From Castellaniella denitrificans (GTDB taxonomy: Bacteria; Pseudomonadota; Gammaproteobacteria; Burkholderiales; Burkholderiaceae_B): 64,000 nucleotides of DNA. This document shows positions 55,421 to 64,000 of this stretch, piece after piece. Each line of letters opens with the position of its first letter. Within the stretch, counting starts at the first letter, position 1. The notes under the pieces are model-generated. The model had not been told where the DNA came from, made no database searches, and was given only the letters and a program-made list of their open reading frames with translations. The DNA lies in assembly GCF_027214045.1 (NCBI RefSeq), contig NZ_JAPWHE010000001.1:445501-509500 (forward strand). The letters are read 5' to 3'. A program made the translations under genes and the position numbers.

Positions 55421-58351
55421 CTACGACAGGCGCCGTCCGCTGATCTCTTCGATGAAGGCGCGGGTGGCCGGGTCTCCGACCAGCGGCAGGATGTTGTCGC
55501 AGGCCAGGATTTCCAGCGGGGGCCGCGACCCCGAGATCACGTAGCCCTGGACGTAGTCCACACCCATGTCGGTCAGCGCGCGCAATGTGGCGACATCCTC
55601 GACCCATTCGGCGATGCATTCCATGCCCAGGTTGTGGGCCAGATCGACGATGCTGTTGACGATGGCGATGTTGGCCTCGCTCGCCAGCATGTCGCGGATC
55701 AGGGTGCCGTCGATCTTGATCATGTCGGCCGGCAGTTCCTTCAGGTACGAGAACGAGGTGTAGCCGGCTCCGAAGTCGTCCAGCGCCACGCGCGCGCCCA
55801 TGCGCTGCAGACGCCGCATGAACTGGCGGGTGCGTTCCAGATCCTGCAAGGCCACGCCCTCGGTGATCTCCACGCACAGGCGCCGGGTGAATTGCGGCTG
55901 CTGGTTCAGGATGCCGAACAGGACGTTGATGAAACGGTCGTCGTTCAGCGAGACCCCGCTGAGATTGACGTTGACCTGGCGGGTCTGGCCGAGTTTCAGG
56001 TGGTGCTTGGACATCCATTCGAGCAGGGTCGTGAACACCCATTTGTCGATGGCGGTGACCATGCCGCTGTCTTCGGCCGCCTGGATGATTTTACCGGTCT
56101 GCAGCGGCCGCGCGCCGGTGTTGCGCACCCGCAGCAGCGCCTCGAAATTGAGGGTCTGCAGGGGATGGCGCAACGACATGATGGGTTGCATCTCCAGGAA
56201 GATGTCCTCGGATGTGCCGGTGCTTTCCAGTTGTTCGAACAGGTGCAGCTCGTCGATGTGGTCGAAGAGTTCGCGGGCGTTCTCCTCATACAGGACGACG
56301 TCCTGGTGCTGCTTGCGGGCGTCCCGGCAGGCGCGGCTGGCGGCGGCGATGGCGTCCTTGGGCGTCATGTTGCGGTCGATGTCGATCAGCCCCATGGCAC
56401 TCTTGAGCTGGAAGGCGCGTTCGCCGACGTACAAGGCGGAGCCGTTCAGGCTTTCGATCATGTCCTGGGCCGCGCGGCGGGCATCGCCGGCCCGCATGCC
56501 GGGGAACAGGATGATGAATTCGTCGTTGCCGATGCGGCCCAGGGACTGCTCCTCGGACAGCGAGTATTTCAGCCGTTCGCAGACCATCTGCAGCAAGGTG
56601 TCGCCCGTCGAGTGGCCGAACAGGTCGTTGACGCGCTTGAGGTGATCCAGATCCAGGAAGGCCAGGGCGCAGGGCGTGTTGGCCTGCTGCAGGTCCTCGA
56701 TGGCCTTTTGCATCGTCTTCTCGATCCCTCGACGGTTGAGTGTGTCGGTCAGAGGGTCGTTGTCGGCCATCAGGCGCAGCTTGCGGATGGTTTCGGTCCG
56801 GGCGCTGATGTCCTGAAGGGAACCTTCGATGCGGCTGCCCACCAGCGTGGCGCGCAGCAGGAAACTTCGGGCCGGCGTGTCCGGCGTGGCCTGGATGCGC
56901 TGGATCTCGGTGTCGCGACCCTGTTCCGTGGCCACGGAAATTTCAAGCCAGTCGAGCTTGGGGAAGAAGTCGCTCCAGGCGAGAGCGTGCAGGTCCGATT
57001 CCGGCGGGATGTCCAGGATTTCGCGCGCGTTCGGATTCAAGTGCTCGAAGTGCCGGGTGGCGCCCAGCGTGAACAGGCCCAGCGGCGTGAGCGTGTCGCG
57101 GGCGATCAGGTCATTGCGCTGGCGCAGCCGGATCTGGCGATCTTCGCGCATCTTGTCGGCGGCCGCCAGGGCGATCAGCAGGTTGCAGAGCAGCAGCGCG
57201 GCCGCGCCCTGGAAAGGTCCGACCAGGGCGGTGCGTGCCAGGCCGGCCAGGACCAGGCCCGTCAGCAGGATCACCAGCGCCAGGCAGACTCCGATCGTGT
57301 GCCAGAGCTGGGAGCGCGTGTTGAAGCGGAACAGGCCGTGGATGAGTGTGACCGAGACCAGGGCCGTGGCCAGCCAGGCGGTCAGGAAGATCGTCAGCTG
57401 GAACCAGTCGTGGGGCAGCGCCAGCAGCGCCGCCAGCAGGCAGGCCGCGCTCGTCCGGCCGACCAGGCGCAGGCGGCGCACCGTGGCGGCGTCCAGGCTG
57501 GGCTGGAACAGCGTGGTGAAGAACTGGATCGTCAGGACGAAGTAGATCAGGACGGTCAGCTTGCGGAGCCAGATCAGGAGGTCGGGCGGGATGATGACGC
57601 CCAGGAACTGGTGGTCCCAGCCCAGGGCCCAGGCGCCCAGGCGCAGATTGCACAGGATCCAGCAGGCGAGCACCGTGTAGGGATGCTCGCGCATGGTCAG
57701 CGAAATGATGATCAGGAAGGCCGCCATCATCAGCAGCCCGCCTTCCAGCAATCCGATGGCGTGGGCGGTGTGCGCCGTGGTGTCGGACAGTTCGCGGCTC
57801 GGCCACTGCTCGATGGAGAGTCGGGCGGGCAGGGACAGATTCAGCCGGCACAGGGCCTGGCTGGCTGTTGAGGCATTCGGCAGCCGCATCTGCTGGCCGA
57901 GCAGGCCGTTCCGGATCCCGAGGGTTTCCAGCGACGGCGCGGCGGCGGTTCCGTGAGGGTCGGGCAGGCCGTGAACCAGCCAGCAGTCGGGCGCGACGGA
58001 AGGATGGGCAGGCAGCAGCAGGGAGGTCCTGTCGGCCGATCCGGTGCCGGCGGGCAGGTCGGCCAACAGCCACACGGGACCGGCCGGCGCGGATTCCGCG
58101 AGCCGGGTGGGTCGGCTCCGGAGCTGCTCCAGCGCCCGGGCCGGATCGAGTCCTGTGCCGGCGTGCAGGAAACGGGCTGTCAGCGGCTGGCCAACGGAAT
58201 TCGTGTAGCGCGGTTGCAGCAACAGGGACGCGGCCAGTCCCAGTCCGATCAGGATCGGAATGGCGCGGTATAGCAGGAATGACCAGACGCGCCCCGCGGC
58301 GGATTGGCTGGATGGACCGGATGTGCGGGAAAGGAGCGTCTTGACCGTCAT
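55421..58351 (-). CDS. Membrane GGDEF-EAL protein with degenerate GGDEF motif
   Basis: A 976-residue protein: N-terminal membrane helix, a periplasmic domain (about 50-190), seven membrane helices (about 200-395) in the 7TM-DISM style, a PAS-like region (about 405-525), a GGDEF domain (about 530-690) and a C-terminal EAL domain (about 705-960). The cyclase motif is GNDEF near 608, not GGDEF, so cyclase activity is doubtful. The EAL domain has FEALLR, DDFG and KIDG and is probably an active c-di-GMP phosphodiesterase, although ITES reads ITEG and AEGVE reads AEWVE. Confidence 0.9.
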   Translation of the reverse strand: MTVKTLLSRTSGPSSQSAAGRVWSFLLYRAIPILIGLGLAASLLLQPRYTNSVGQPLTARFLHAGTGLDPARALEQLRSRPTRLAESAPAGPVWLLADLPAGTGSADRTSLLLPAHPSVAPDCWLVHGLPDPHGTAAAPSLETLGIRNGLLGQQMRLPNASTASQALCRLNLSLPARLSIEQWPSRELSDTTAHTAHAIGLLEGGLLMMAAFLIIISLTMREHPYTVLACWILCNLRLGAWALGWDHQFLGVIIPPDLLIWLRKLTVLIYFVLTIQFFTTLFQPSLDAATVRRLRLVGRTSAACLLAALLALPHDWFQLTIFLTAWLATALVSVTLIHGLFRFNTRSQLWHTIGVCLALVILLTGLVLAGLARTALVGPFQGAAALLLCNLLIALAAADKMREDRQIRLRQRNDLIARDTLTPLGLFTLGATRHFEHLNPNAREILDIPPESDLHALAWSDFFPKLDWLEISVATEQGRDTEIQRIQATPDTPARSFLLRATLVGSRIEGSLQDISARTETIRKLRLMADNDPLTDTLNRRGIEKTMQKAIEDLQQANTPCALAFLDLDHLKRVNDLFGHSTGDTLLQMVCERLKYSLSEEQSLGRIGNDEFIILFPGMRAGDARRAAQDMIESLNGSALYVGERAFQLKSAMGLIDIDRNMTPKDAIAAASRACRDARKQHQDVVLYEENARELFDHIDELHLFEQLESTGTSEDIFLEMQPIMSLRHPLQTLNFEALLRVRNTGARPLQTGKIIQAAEDSGMVTAIDKWVFTTLLEWMSKHHLKLGQTRQVNVNLSGVSLNDDRFINVLFGILNQQPQFTRRLCVEITEGVALQDLERTRQFMRRLQRMGARVALDDFGAGYTSFSYLKELPADMIKIDGTLIRDMLASEANIAIVNSIVDLAHNLGMECIAEWVEDVATLRALTDMGVDYVQGYVISGSRPPLEILACDNILPLVGDPATRAFIEEISGRRLS

Positions 58352-58435
58352 GAAACGATGGAGTGGGACAACGGGCCGGGTCCGTGGCGCACAGGCCGGG
58401 GCTATGGGCGATTGACGTCCGGAGGAGGCGGAAGT

Positions 58436-59707
58436 TTAGGGTCGGTGGGGGATGCGCTCCTGGGCATAGAGTTCCTGGAGGGTCTCGCGAGGGCGGACCA
58501 GCCAGGAATCCTGGCCATCCACCAGGACCTCCGCGGCCCGAGGGCGCGTGTTGTATTGGCTGGACATGGAGAAGGCATAGGCGCCCGCTGAAAGAATGGC
58601 CAGCAGGTCGCCCTGTTCCAGGGGCAGTGCGCGGCCGCGCGCCAGCCAGTCGCCGCTTTCGCAGATCGGCCCGACGACGTCGTAGGTCTCGACGGTCGTG
58701 CCGGCGCGCGGGGCGACCGGCACGACCCCATGCCAGGCCTCGTACAGGGCCGGGCGCATCAGATCGTTCATGGCGGCGTCCACGATGGCGAAATTGCGTG
58801 CTTCGGTGCGCTTGAGGTATTCGACCCGTGTCAGCAGTACGCCCGCGTTGCCGACCAGGGATCGGCCGGGCTCCAGGATGAGCTGCAGGTGGTCCAGGCC
58901 CCGGGCCGTCAGTGCGGCGAAAACGGGCGCCAGGAGTTCGGCCGGGTCGGGCGGGGTCTCGTCCGTGTAGCGGATGCCCAGGCCGCCGCCCAGGTCCAGA
59001 TGTCGCAGGGCGATGCCGTCGGATGCCAGGACGTCGATCAGATCCAGCAGTTTGTCGAGCGCGTCCAGGTAGGGGGCGATCTGGGTGATCTGGGAGCCGA
59101 TGTGGCAGTCCACGCCGACGATCTCCAGTCCGGGATGTTGCAGCGCCTGACGGTACAGTTCGGGCGCCCGGCGGATGTCGATGCCGAATTTGTTTTCTTT
59201 CAGACCGGTGGAAATATAGGGATGGGTGTGCGCGTCGACGTCGGGGTTGACGCGCAGGGACACCGGCGCGCGCACGCCCAGTTCCAGGGCGATGTCGGCC
59301 AGGCGTTCGAGTTCGGCTGACGACTCGACGTTGAAGCACTTGATTCCGGCGGCCAGCGCTTTGCGGATTTCCCAGCCCTGCTTGCCCACGCCGGAGAACA
59401 CGACGCGATCGGGGCTGGCGCCGGCCGCGAGAATGCGTTCGAGCTCGCCGCCCGAAACGATGTCGAACCCGGCGCCCAGGCGCTGGAATTCATGCAGGAC
59501 GGCCAGGTTGGAGTTGGCCTTGACTCCATAGCAGATCAGCGCGTCGTGGCCGGCGATGGCCTGTTCGTAGCGGTGCCAGGCGGCATGCAGGGCGGCGCGT
59601 GAATAGACGTACAGGGGAGTGCCGTAGCGGTCGGCAAGTTCAGGCAGCGGGATGTCTTCGGCATGCAGGATACCGTCCCGGAGGGGGAACTGGAGATCGG
59701 CGGTCAT
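58436..59707 (-). CDS. lysA: Diaminopimelate decarboxylase
   Basis: A 423-residue PLP enzyme that makes lysine from meso-diaminopimelate. The PLP lysine is Lys63 in CYGVKANSN; HIGSQI, GGGLGI and EPGR bind cofactor phosphate, and CESGDWLA supplies the cross-subunit Cys. The ATG overlaps the lptM stop by 4 bases (ATGA). lptM-lysA pairing is standard in proteobacteria. Confidence 0.96.
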   Translation of the reverse strand: MTADLQFPLRDGILHAEDIPLPELADRYGTPLYVYSRAALHAAWHRYEQAIAGHDALICYGVKANSNLAVLHEFQRLGAGFDIVSGGELERILAAGASPDRVVFSGVGKQGWEIRKALAAGIKCFNVESSAELERLADIALELGVRAPVSLRVNPDVDAHTHPYISTGLKENKFGIDIRRAPELYRQALQHPGLEIVGVDCHIGSQITQIAPYLDALDKLLDLIDVLASDGIALRHLDLGGGLGIRYTDETPPDPAELLAPVFAALTARGLDHLQLILEPGRSLVGNAGVLLTRVEYLKRTEARNFAIVDAAMNDLMRPALYEAWHGVVPVAPRAGTTVETYDVVGPICESGDWLARGRALPLEQGDLLAILSAGAYAFSMSSQYNTRPRAAEVLVDGQDSWLVRPRETLQELYAQERIPHRP

Positions 59708-59895
59708 GAAGGCTGGGGTTGCGAGGCCGGCGCGGGCGCCGGGGTCAGGGAAGGCGGGGCCGCCAGCGCGGCGTCGGCCGGCGGCGGCGCGGGCAGGCGC
59801 AGGCTGCCTTTCATGCCGCAGCCGGCCAGGGCCAGGGCCAGGGCCGTGCCGGCCAGAAGGCGAGAGGCGTGTGGAAGCAGGGGGTGGGACGTCAT
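59704..59895 (-). CDS. lptM: LPS translocon maturation lipoprotein LptM (YifL-like)
   Basis: A 63-residue lipoprotein: signal with lipobox LAGC (Cys26) followed by GMKGSLRLPAPP, the short motif of the LptM/YifL family, which helps LptD fold and form its disulfides in the outer membrane. A Pro/Ala-rich tail follows. Its start overlaps the PBP1A stop by one base and its stop overlaps lysA by 4 bases. Confidence 0.88.
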   Translation of the reverse strand: MTSHPLLPHASRLLAGTALALALAGCGMKGSLRLPAPPPADAALAAPPSLTPAPAPASQPQPS

Positions 59896-62357
59896 CAGAA
59901 TGGCACGCGGACGGGTTGGGGGATGGCGGCGCCGGAGTCCGCAGCGGAATTGGCGCCGGAGTCGCCGTGCAGGCGGTCCAGCAGCGTACCGATGCCGTCC
60001 AGGCCGTCGGCGGGCGCGCCCGGCGCCGGATCGCCCGGCGCGGGCAGGCCGACCCGGGCGATGGCCGTGCCCGGCGGGAATTCTGAGAAATAGAAATCGC
60101 CATCGATGCGCGTCAGTCCGCTGGGCATGGGGCCCGGCGGGATCTCCGGCTGGCCCGCCAGTGCGGTGCGCATATAGTTCACCCAGATGGGCAGGGCGGC
60201 GCCGCCGCCGGTCTCGCCCTGGCCCATGGACTTGGGCTGGTCGAAGCCCATCCAGGCCACGGCGACCAGTTTCGGGTTGAAGCCGGCGAACCAGGCGTCC
60301 TGCGAGTCGTTGGTGGTGCCTGTCTTGCCGCCGATGTCGTTGCGCTTGAGTTCGCGGTGGGTACGCGCGCCGGTCCCGTAGGTGGCGACGCCGCGGAGCA
60401 TGTCGTCCATGACGTAGACCGTCCGCGGGTCGATCACGCGCGCCAGGGTATCGCCGGCCACGGTCGGGCGCGCGCGCATGATGACTTTGCCGGCGCTGTC
60501 GGTGACGTAGTCGATCAGGTAGGGCGGCACGCGGTAGCCGCCGTTGGCGAAGACCGCATAGCCGCCGGCCAGTTGCAGCGGCGTCACGCTGCCGGCGCCC
60601 AGCGCCAGCGGCAGCACGGCCGGCTGGCGCGCGCGGTCGAAGCCGAAGCGGGTGACATAGTCCTGGACGTACTGTGGGCCCACGGCCTGCATGATGCGGA
60701 TCGAGACCATGTTCTTGGACTTGTACAGCCCCTGCCGCATGGTCAGCATGGGTTCGTAGGCGCGGCCGTAGTTCTTGGGGTTCCAGGCCTTGGAGCCAGT
60801 CTGCTCCGCTGTCAGGGAGAAGGGTTCGTCCGAGATCTGCGTGGCCGGCGTCAGACCGCGCTCCAGGGCGGAGGCGTAGATGAAGGGCTTGAAGGCCGAG
60901 CCCGGCTGGCGCCAGGCCTGGGTGACGCGGTTGAACTTGCCTTCCTCGAAATCGAAGCCGCCCACCATGGCCTGAATGGCGCCATCCTGGGTGCTCAGCG
61001 AAACCAGGGCGGCCTGGATGGAGGGCTTGTTGATGAGTTCCCAGTAGTCTCCCGTGTCATGGACGTAGACGACCGAACCGCGCTGGATGCGCACGGATTC
61101 CTTGGCGTTGGCGACCAGGCCGCGCGCCACGACGCGCAGGGCGCGCTTGTCGTTGATGTCGATGATCTGGCTGGCGCTGCGCGCAACGCGCACCTCGGTC
61201 GGGCTGGCCGACAGGACGATGCCGATGAGCAGGTCGCCGTTGTCGGGATGCTTGTCCTGTTGTTCGTCGAGCAGGTCGTTGAGCGCCTCGGGGTCGGATT
61301 CGATGCCCTTGGGCAGCTCGACGTTTTCCTCGGGGCCGGTGTAAGGCGCGCGGCGGGTGTAGTCCAGGATGCCTTGGCGCACGGCCTGGTAGGCCGCTTC
61401 CTGGTCCTTGGAGTTGATGGTGGTGTAGATGTTGAAGCCGCGCGAGTAGATGTCGTCCTGGTAGACGCCATACAGCAACTGGCGAGCCAGTTCCGCCGGG
61501 TATTCGCCATGCACGCCGTAACGACCGCCGGGGGAGTTCGCCGCCGAACGGATCACGATGGCCTGATCCATGGCGTGCTGGTATTCGGCGTCGGTCAGGT
61601 AGCCCAGGCTGCGCATGCGGCCGAGCACGTAGGCCTGGCGGGACTTGGCGCGCTCGAAGTTGGAGATCGGGTTGAAGCGCGACGGCGCCTTGGGGATGCC
61701 GGCCAGCATGGCGGCCTCCGCCGGGGTGATCTCGGCCAGCGGCTTGCCGAAGTAAGCGCGGCTGGCGGCGGCGAAGCCATAGGCCCGGTGCCCCAGGAAG
61801 ATCTGGTTCATGTAGAGATCGAGGATCTGATCCTTGGTCAGGGTGGCCTCGATCTTGAAGGTCAGCAGCAGTTCGTAGAATTTGCGCGTGTAGGTCTTTT
61901 CCGACGACAGGTAGAAATTGCGCGCCACCTGCATGGTGATGGTGCTGGCGCCCTGCGTCTTGGACATGTGGATGGTGTTGGCCAGTGCGGCGCGCAGCAC
62001 GCCCGCCCAGTCGATGCCGCCATGCTGGTAGAAGCGGTCGTCCTCGGCCGCCAGGATGGCGGATTTCATCACGTCCGGGATTTCGTCGAATCGCAGGACG
62101 TTGCGGCGTTCCTCGCCGAATTCGCCGATCAGGACCTTGTCGGCCGTGTAGATGCGCAGCGGCACACGGGGCCGGTAGTCGATCATCGCCGTCAGGTCCG
62201 GCAGATTGGGCCAGGCCAGCGCCAGCGCCAGACTCATGAGCAGCGCCCCGCACAGGCCAAGGCCGGCGAACAACACGATCGCCTTGAAGATCAATCGCGT
62301 GAACCAGGAGCGGCCCGCCGGGGGCTTCTGCTTGGAGGAGGTATTGGAGGATTTCAT
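59895..62357 (-). CDS. mrcA: Penicillin-binding protein 1A
   Basis: An 820-residue bifunctional class A PBP anchored by one N-terminal helix (about 24-48). The glycosyltransferase domain has the catalytic Glu of AAEDDRFYQHGG and the ASTITMQVARN motif. An OB-like region follows, then the transpeptidase domain with the active-site serine in GSAFKPF, SKN in YKSKNMVS and KTGTT. It polymerises and cross-links peptidoglycan. The ATG at 62357 starts MKSSNTSSK; the open frame beyond it is antisense to aroK. The tail is Pro/Gly/Asp-rich. Confidence 0.96.
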   Translation of the reverse strand: MKSSNTSSKQKPPAGRSWFTRLIFKAIVLFAGLGLCGALLMSLALALAWPNLPDLTAMIDYRPRVPLRIYTADKVLIGEFGEERRNVLRFDEIPDVMKSAILAAEDDRFYQHGGIDWAGVLRAALANTIHMSKTQGASTITMQVARNFYLSSEKTYTRKFYELLLTFKIEATLTKDQILDLYMNQIFLGHRAYGFAAASRAYFGKPLAEITPAEAAMLAGIPKAPSRFNPISNFERAKSRQAYVLGRMRSLGYLTDAEYQHAMDQAIVIRSAANSPGGRYGVHGEYPAELARQLLYGVYQDDIYSRGFNIYTTINSKDQEAAYQAVRQGILDYTRRAPYTGPEENVELPKGIESDPEALNDLLDEQQDKHPDNGDLLIGIVLSASPTEVRVARSASQIIDINDKRALRVVARGLVANAKESVRIQRGSVVYVHDTGDYWELINKPSIQAALVSLSTQDGAIQAMVGGFDFEEGKFNRVTQAWRQPGSAFKPFIYASALERGLTPATQISDEPFSLTAEQTGSKAWNPKNYGRAYEPMLTMRQGLYKSKNMVSIRIMQAVGPQYVQDYVTRFGFDRARQPAVLPLALGAGSVTPLQLAGGYAVFANGGYRVPPYLIDYVTDSAGKVIMRARPTVAGDTLARVIDPRTVYVMDDMLRGVATYGTGARTHRELKRNDIGGKTGTTNDSQDAWFAGFNPKLVAVAWMGFDQPKSMGQGETGGGAALPIWVNYMRTALAGQPEIPPGPMPSGLTRIDGDFYFSEFPPGTAIARVGLPAPGDPAPGAPADGLDGIGTLLDRLHGDSGANSAADSGAAIPQPVRVPF

Positions 62358-62508
62358 CAGAGGCGATTGTAAGCCCTGGCCGGATCGACCCAGGAAGCGG
62401 GGGCGGAGTCTGTGTAACAGGATGATGCGCGTGGGCGGGGCGGGCCGGAGTCTGGCGGCTTCCGGCTGATGCGATAATACATGCAAACGAACAGCCCGAT
62501 GCCCCGCC

Positions 62509-63102
62509 ATGACGATGGAATGCGCCACCGATCCGACCCGGACGCCCCCCGAGGGACGGGCCGCCGCGCGACCGATTTTCCTGGTCGGCATGATGGGTGT
62601 GGGTAAAACCACGATCGGCCGCCAGCTGGCGGCGGCGCTGGGGCGCGAGTTCATCGATCTGGATCAGGCCATCGAGGCGCGCTGCGGAGTGCGCATCGCC
62701 ACCATCTTCGATATCGAGGGGGAGGCGGGTTTCCGCCGACGCGAGACGGCCGCGCTGGACGAATACACGCGCCGGCCCGGCCTGGTCCTGGCGACGGGCG
62801 GCGGTGCCGTGTTGTCCGAGGCCAACCGCCGCATGCTGAGCGAGCGCGGCTGCGTCGTCTACCTGCGCGCCGGCGTCGACGAGCTCTACCGGCGCGTGGC
62901 CCGTGATCGTGGCCGGCCGATGCTGCGCGCCGAAGACCCGCGTCAACGCATCGTCGACCTGCTGGCCCTGCGCGAGCCGCTCTATGAAAGCGTGGCCGAT
63001 GTCACGCTGGATACGGGCGACCAGCCGATCATCCAGGTGCTGCGCAACCTGCTGGCGCTCTTGCCGGACCGGGCGGCGGCCCAGGCCCCACTCACGGAAT
63101 AG
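62509..63102 (+). CDS. aroK: Shikimate kinase
   Basis: A 197-residue P-loop kinase that phosphorylates shikimate in aromatic amino-acid synthesis. The Walker A motif is GMMGVGKTT (27-35), the substrate site includes DLDQAIE and GFRRRET, and GGGAV lies near 97. A possible -10 GATAAT sits at 62473-62478. A second Met (MECATD) is 6 bases in. Divergent from PBP1A and 6 bases before aroB. Confidence 0.95.
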   Translation: MTMECATDPTRTPPEGRAAARPIFLVGMMGVGKTTIGRQLAAALGREFIDLDQAIEARCGVRIATIFDIEGEAGFRRRETAALDEYTRRPGLVLATGGGAVLSEANRRMLSERGCVVYLRAGVDELYRRVARDRGRPMLRAEDPRQRIVDLLALREPLYESVADVTLDTGDQPIIQVLRNLLALLPDRAAAQAPLTE

Positions 63103-63108
63103 GAACCC

Positions 63109-64000
63109 ATGCATACAGTCCAGGTCGAGACCCCCGGGGGGCGTTATCCCATTCGGATCGGGGCGGGACGGCTGGACGCCGTCGCGGACAGCATTCCGGC
63201 GGACGCCACGGCGATCGCCATCGTCACCAACACCACGGTGGGGGCCCTCTATGGCGCGCGGCTGCGCACGGCCCTGGAAGCCACCGGTAAGCCGCTGCTG
63301 TCCATCGAACTGCCCGACGGCGAGCAGTACAAGACATGGGAATCCCTGGACCGCATCTTCGACGCGCTGCTGGCGTCGGCCCTGGACCGCAAGGCCGTGC
63401 TGGTGGCCCTGGGCGGCGGGGTGGTGGGCGACGTCTGCGGCTTCGCGGCCGCGTGCTACATGCGCGGCATCCGCTTCGTCCAGGTGCCCACCACGCTGCT
63501 CGCCCAGGTGGACTCCTCGGTGGGCGGCAAGACCGCGATCAACCATCCGCGCGGCAAGAACATGATCGGGGCGTTCTATCAGCCGCTGGCCGTCGAAATC
63601 GATCCCGGGGTCCTGGCGACGTTGCCGGCCCGGGAAATTTCCGCCGGGCTGGCCGAGATCATCAAGTACGGCATGATCGCCGATCCCGAATTCTTCGGCT
63701 GGTGCGAAGCCCATGTCGACGCCTTGCGTGCACTCGACGACCAGGCCATCCGGCACGCCGTGCGCCGTTCCTGCGAACTCAAGGCCTGGGTCGTGTCCCA
63801 GGACGAGCGCGAATCGGGCCTGCGCGCCATTCTCAACTTCGGTCACACTTTCGGTCACGCCATCGAATCCGGCCTGGGCTACGGGCAGTGGCTGCACGGC
63901 GAAGCCGTGGGCTGCGGCATGGTCATGGCGGCGGAACTGTCCGCCCGGGTGGGTGGGCTGGACGCCGGGAACGTGGATCGCATCCGGGCGCTGGTGGCGG
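63109..64000 (+). CDS. aroB: 3-dehydroquinate synthase (C-terminus beyond window)
   Basis: The first 297 codons of AroB, which turns DAHP into 3-dehydroquinate. NAD-binding [11 protein letters not shown] and [11 protein letters not shown], the [20 protein letters not shown] motif and zinc ligands Glu (LAEIIKYG), His ([11 protein letters not shown]) and His (LHGEAV) are all visible. The ATG at 63109 has AGGAA upstream. The aroK-aroB order is universal in related genera; the last quarter of the gene is outside. Confidence 0.96.
   Translation, partial: MHTVQVETPGGRYPIRIGAGRLDAVADSIPADATAIAIVTNTTVGALYGARLRTALEATGKPLLSIELPDGEQYKTWESLDRIFDALLASALDRKAVLVALGGGVVGDVCGFAAACYMRGIRFVQVPTTLLAQVDSSVGGKTAINHPRGKNMIGAFYQPLAVEIDPGVLATLPAREISAGLAEIIKYGMIADPEFFGWCEAHVDALRALDDQAIRHAVRRSCELKAWVVSQDERESGLRAILNFGHTFGHAIESGLGYGQWLHGEAVGCGMVMAAELSARVGGLDAGNVDRIRALVA

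Noticed and set aside
57111-59339. 742-residue minus-strand frame across the GGDEF-EAL and lysA genes
   Set aside because: Out-of-frame Arg/Pro/Gly-rich shadow on the same strand as two clear genes.

Overview
The window is GC-rich, tightly packed chromosomal DNA from a betaproteobacterium, most likely of the Alcaligenaceae (Bordetella/Achromobacter relatives). The pointers are petABC followed by sspAB, system II cytochrome c maturation (ResB/CcsA) beside cytochrome c4, the order lysA-lptM-PBP1A divergent from aroK-aroB, a leucine-degradation operon headed by a LiuR-type MerR regulator, and TAXI-TRAP transport genes. Family placement is inferred from gene content and order. I see no insertion sequence, prophage or CRISPR array. 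There is one tRNA gene.

Layout. 1-5,000 (minus strand): leucine/isovalerate catabolism (liuR, liuA, aceK, a thiolase, and the start of liuB), with a perfect LiuR-like operator in the divergent gap. 5,050-8,490 (plus): MBL-fold hydrolase, cystathionine beta-lyase-like enzyme, YdjM-family membrane protein. 8,510-15,370 (minus): dsbA, SPOR protein, argS and a 1263-residue secreted RHS protein ending in a DUF2235 hydrolase domain. 15,470-18,240: two small conserved genes facing leuA, which has a candidate leucine leader peptide with four adjacent Leu codons. 18,345-21,260 (minus): a P1B-type ATPase with a hemerythrin tail, and a small membrane protein. 21,290-25,600 (plus): a solitary rpoN, then a DUF2868 membrane protein overlapping a DUF3482 GTPase. 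25,620-27,170 (minus): TPM and LemA. 27,380-31,910 (plus): rhlE (TTG start), LysE-type exporter, prfC, a secreted protein. 31,990-36,470 (minus): bfr, bfd (Fur box over a near-leaderless promoter) and a TAXI-TRAP transporter with DUF1850. 36,700-40,590 (plus): ClC, a cation/proton antiporter and thpR in overlapping frames. 40,630-43,150: DegS-like protease, Nif3 protein, MscL. 43,170-47,540 (plus): petABC, sspAB, tRNA-Thr. 47,760-58,350: two c-di-GMP proteins, hemB, engB, cytochrome c4, resB, ccsA. 58,440-64,000: lysA, lptM, PBP1A, then divergent aroK and partial aroB.

How it fits together. Respiration dominates the right half: the bc1 complex, its electron acceptor cytochrome c4, the machinery that attaches haem c, and haem synthesis (hemB). 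Leucine breakdown yields only acetyl-CoA and acetoacetate, so an AceK switch for the glyoxylate bypass inside that operon is metabolically coherent. The items most worth a second look are the leuA leader, the near-leaderless Fur-controlled bfd promoter, the orphan secreted RHS-DUF2235 protein, the hemerythrin-tailed ATPase, and the rpoN/DUF2868/DUF3482 cluster. Nearly all long antisense ORFs here are GC-driven shadows and were left out. No intergenic stretch longer than about 300 bases lacks an annotated gene or element.
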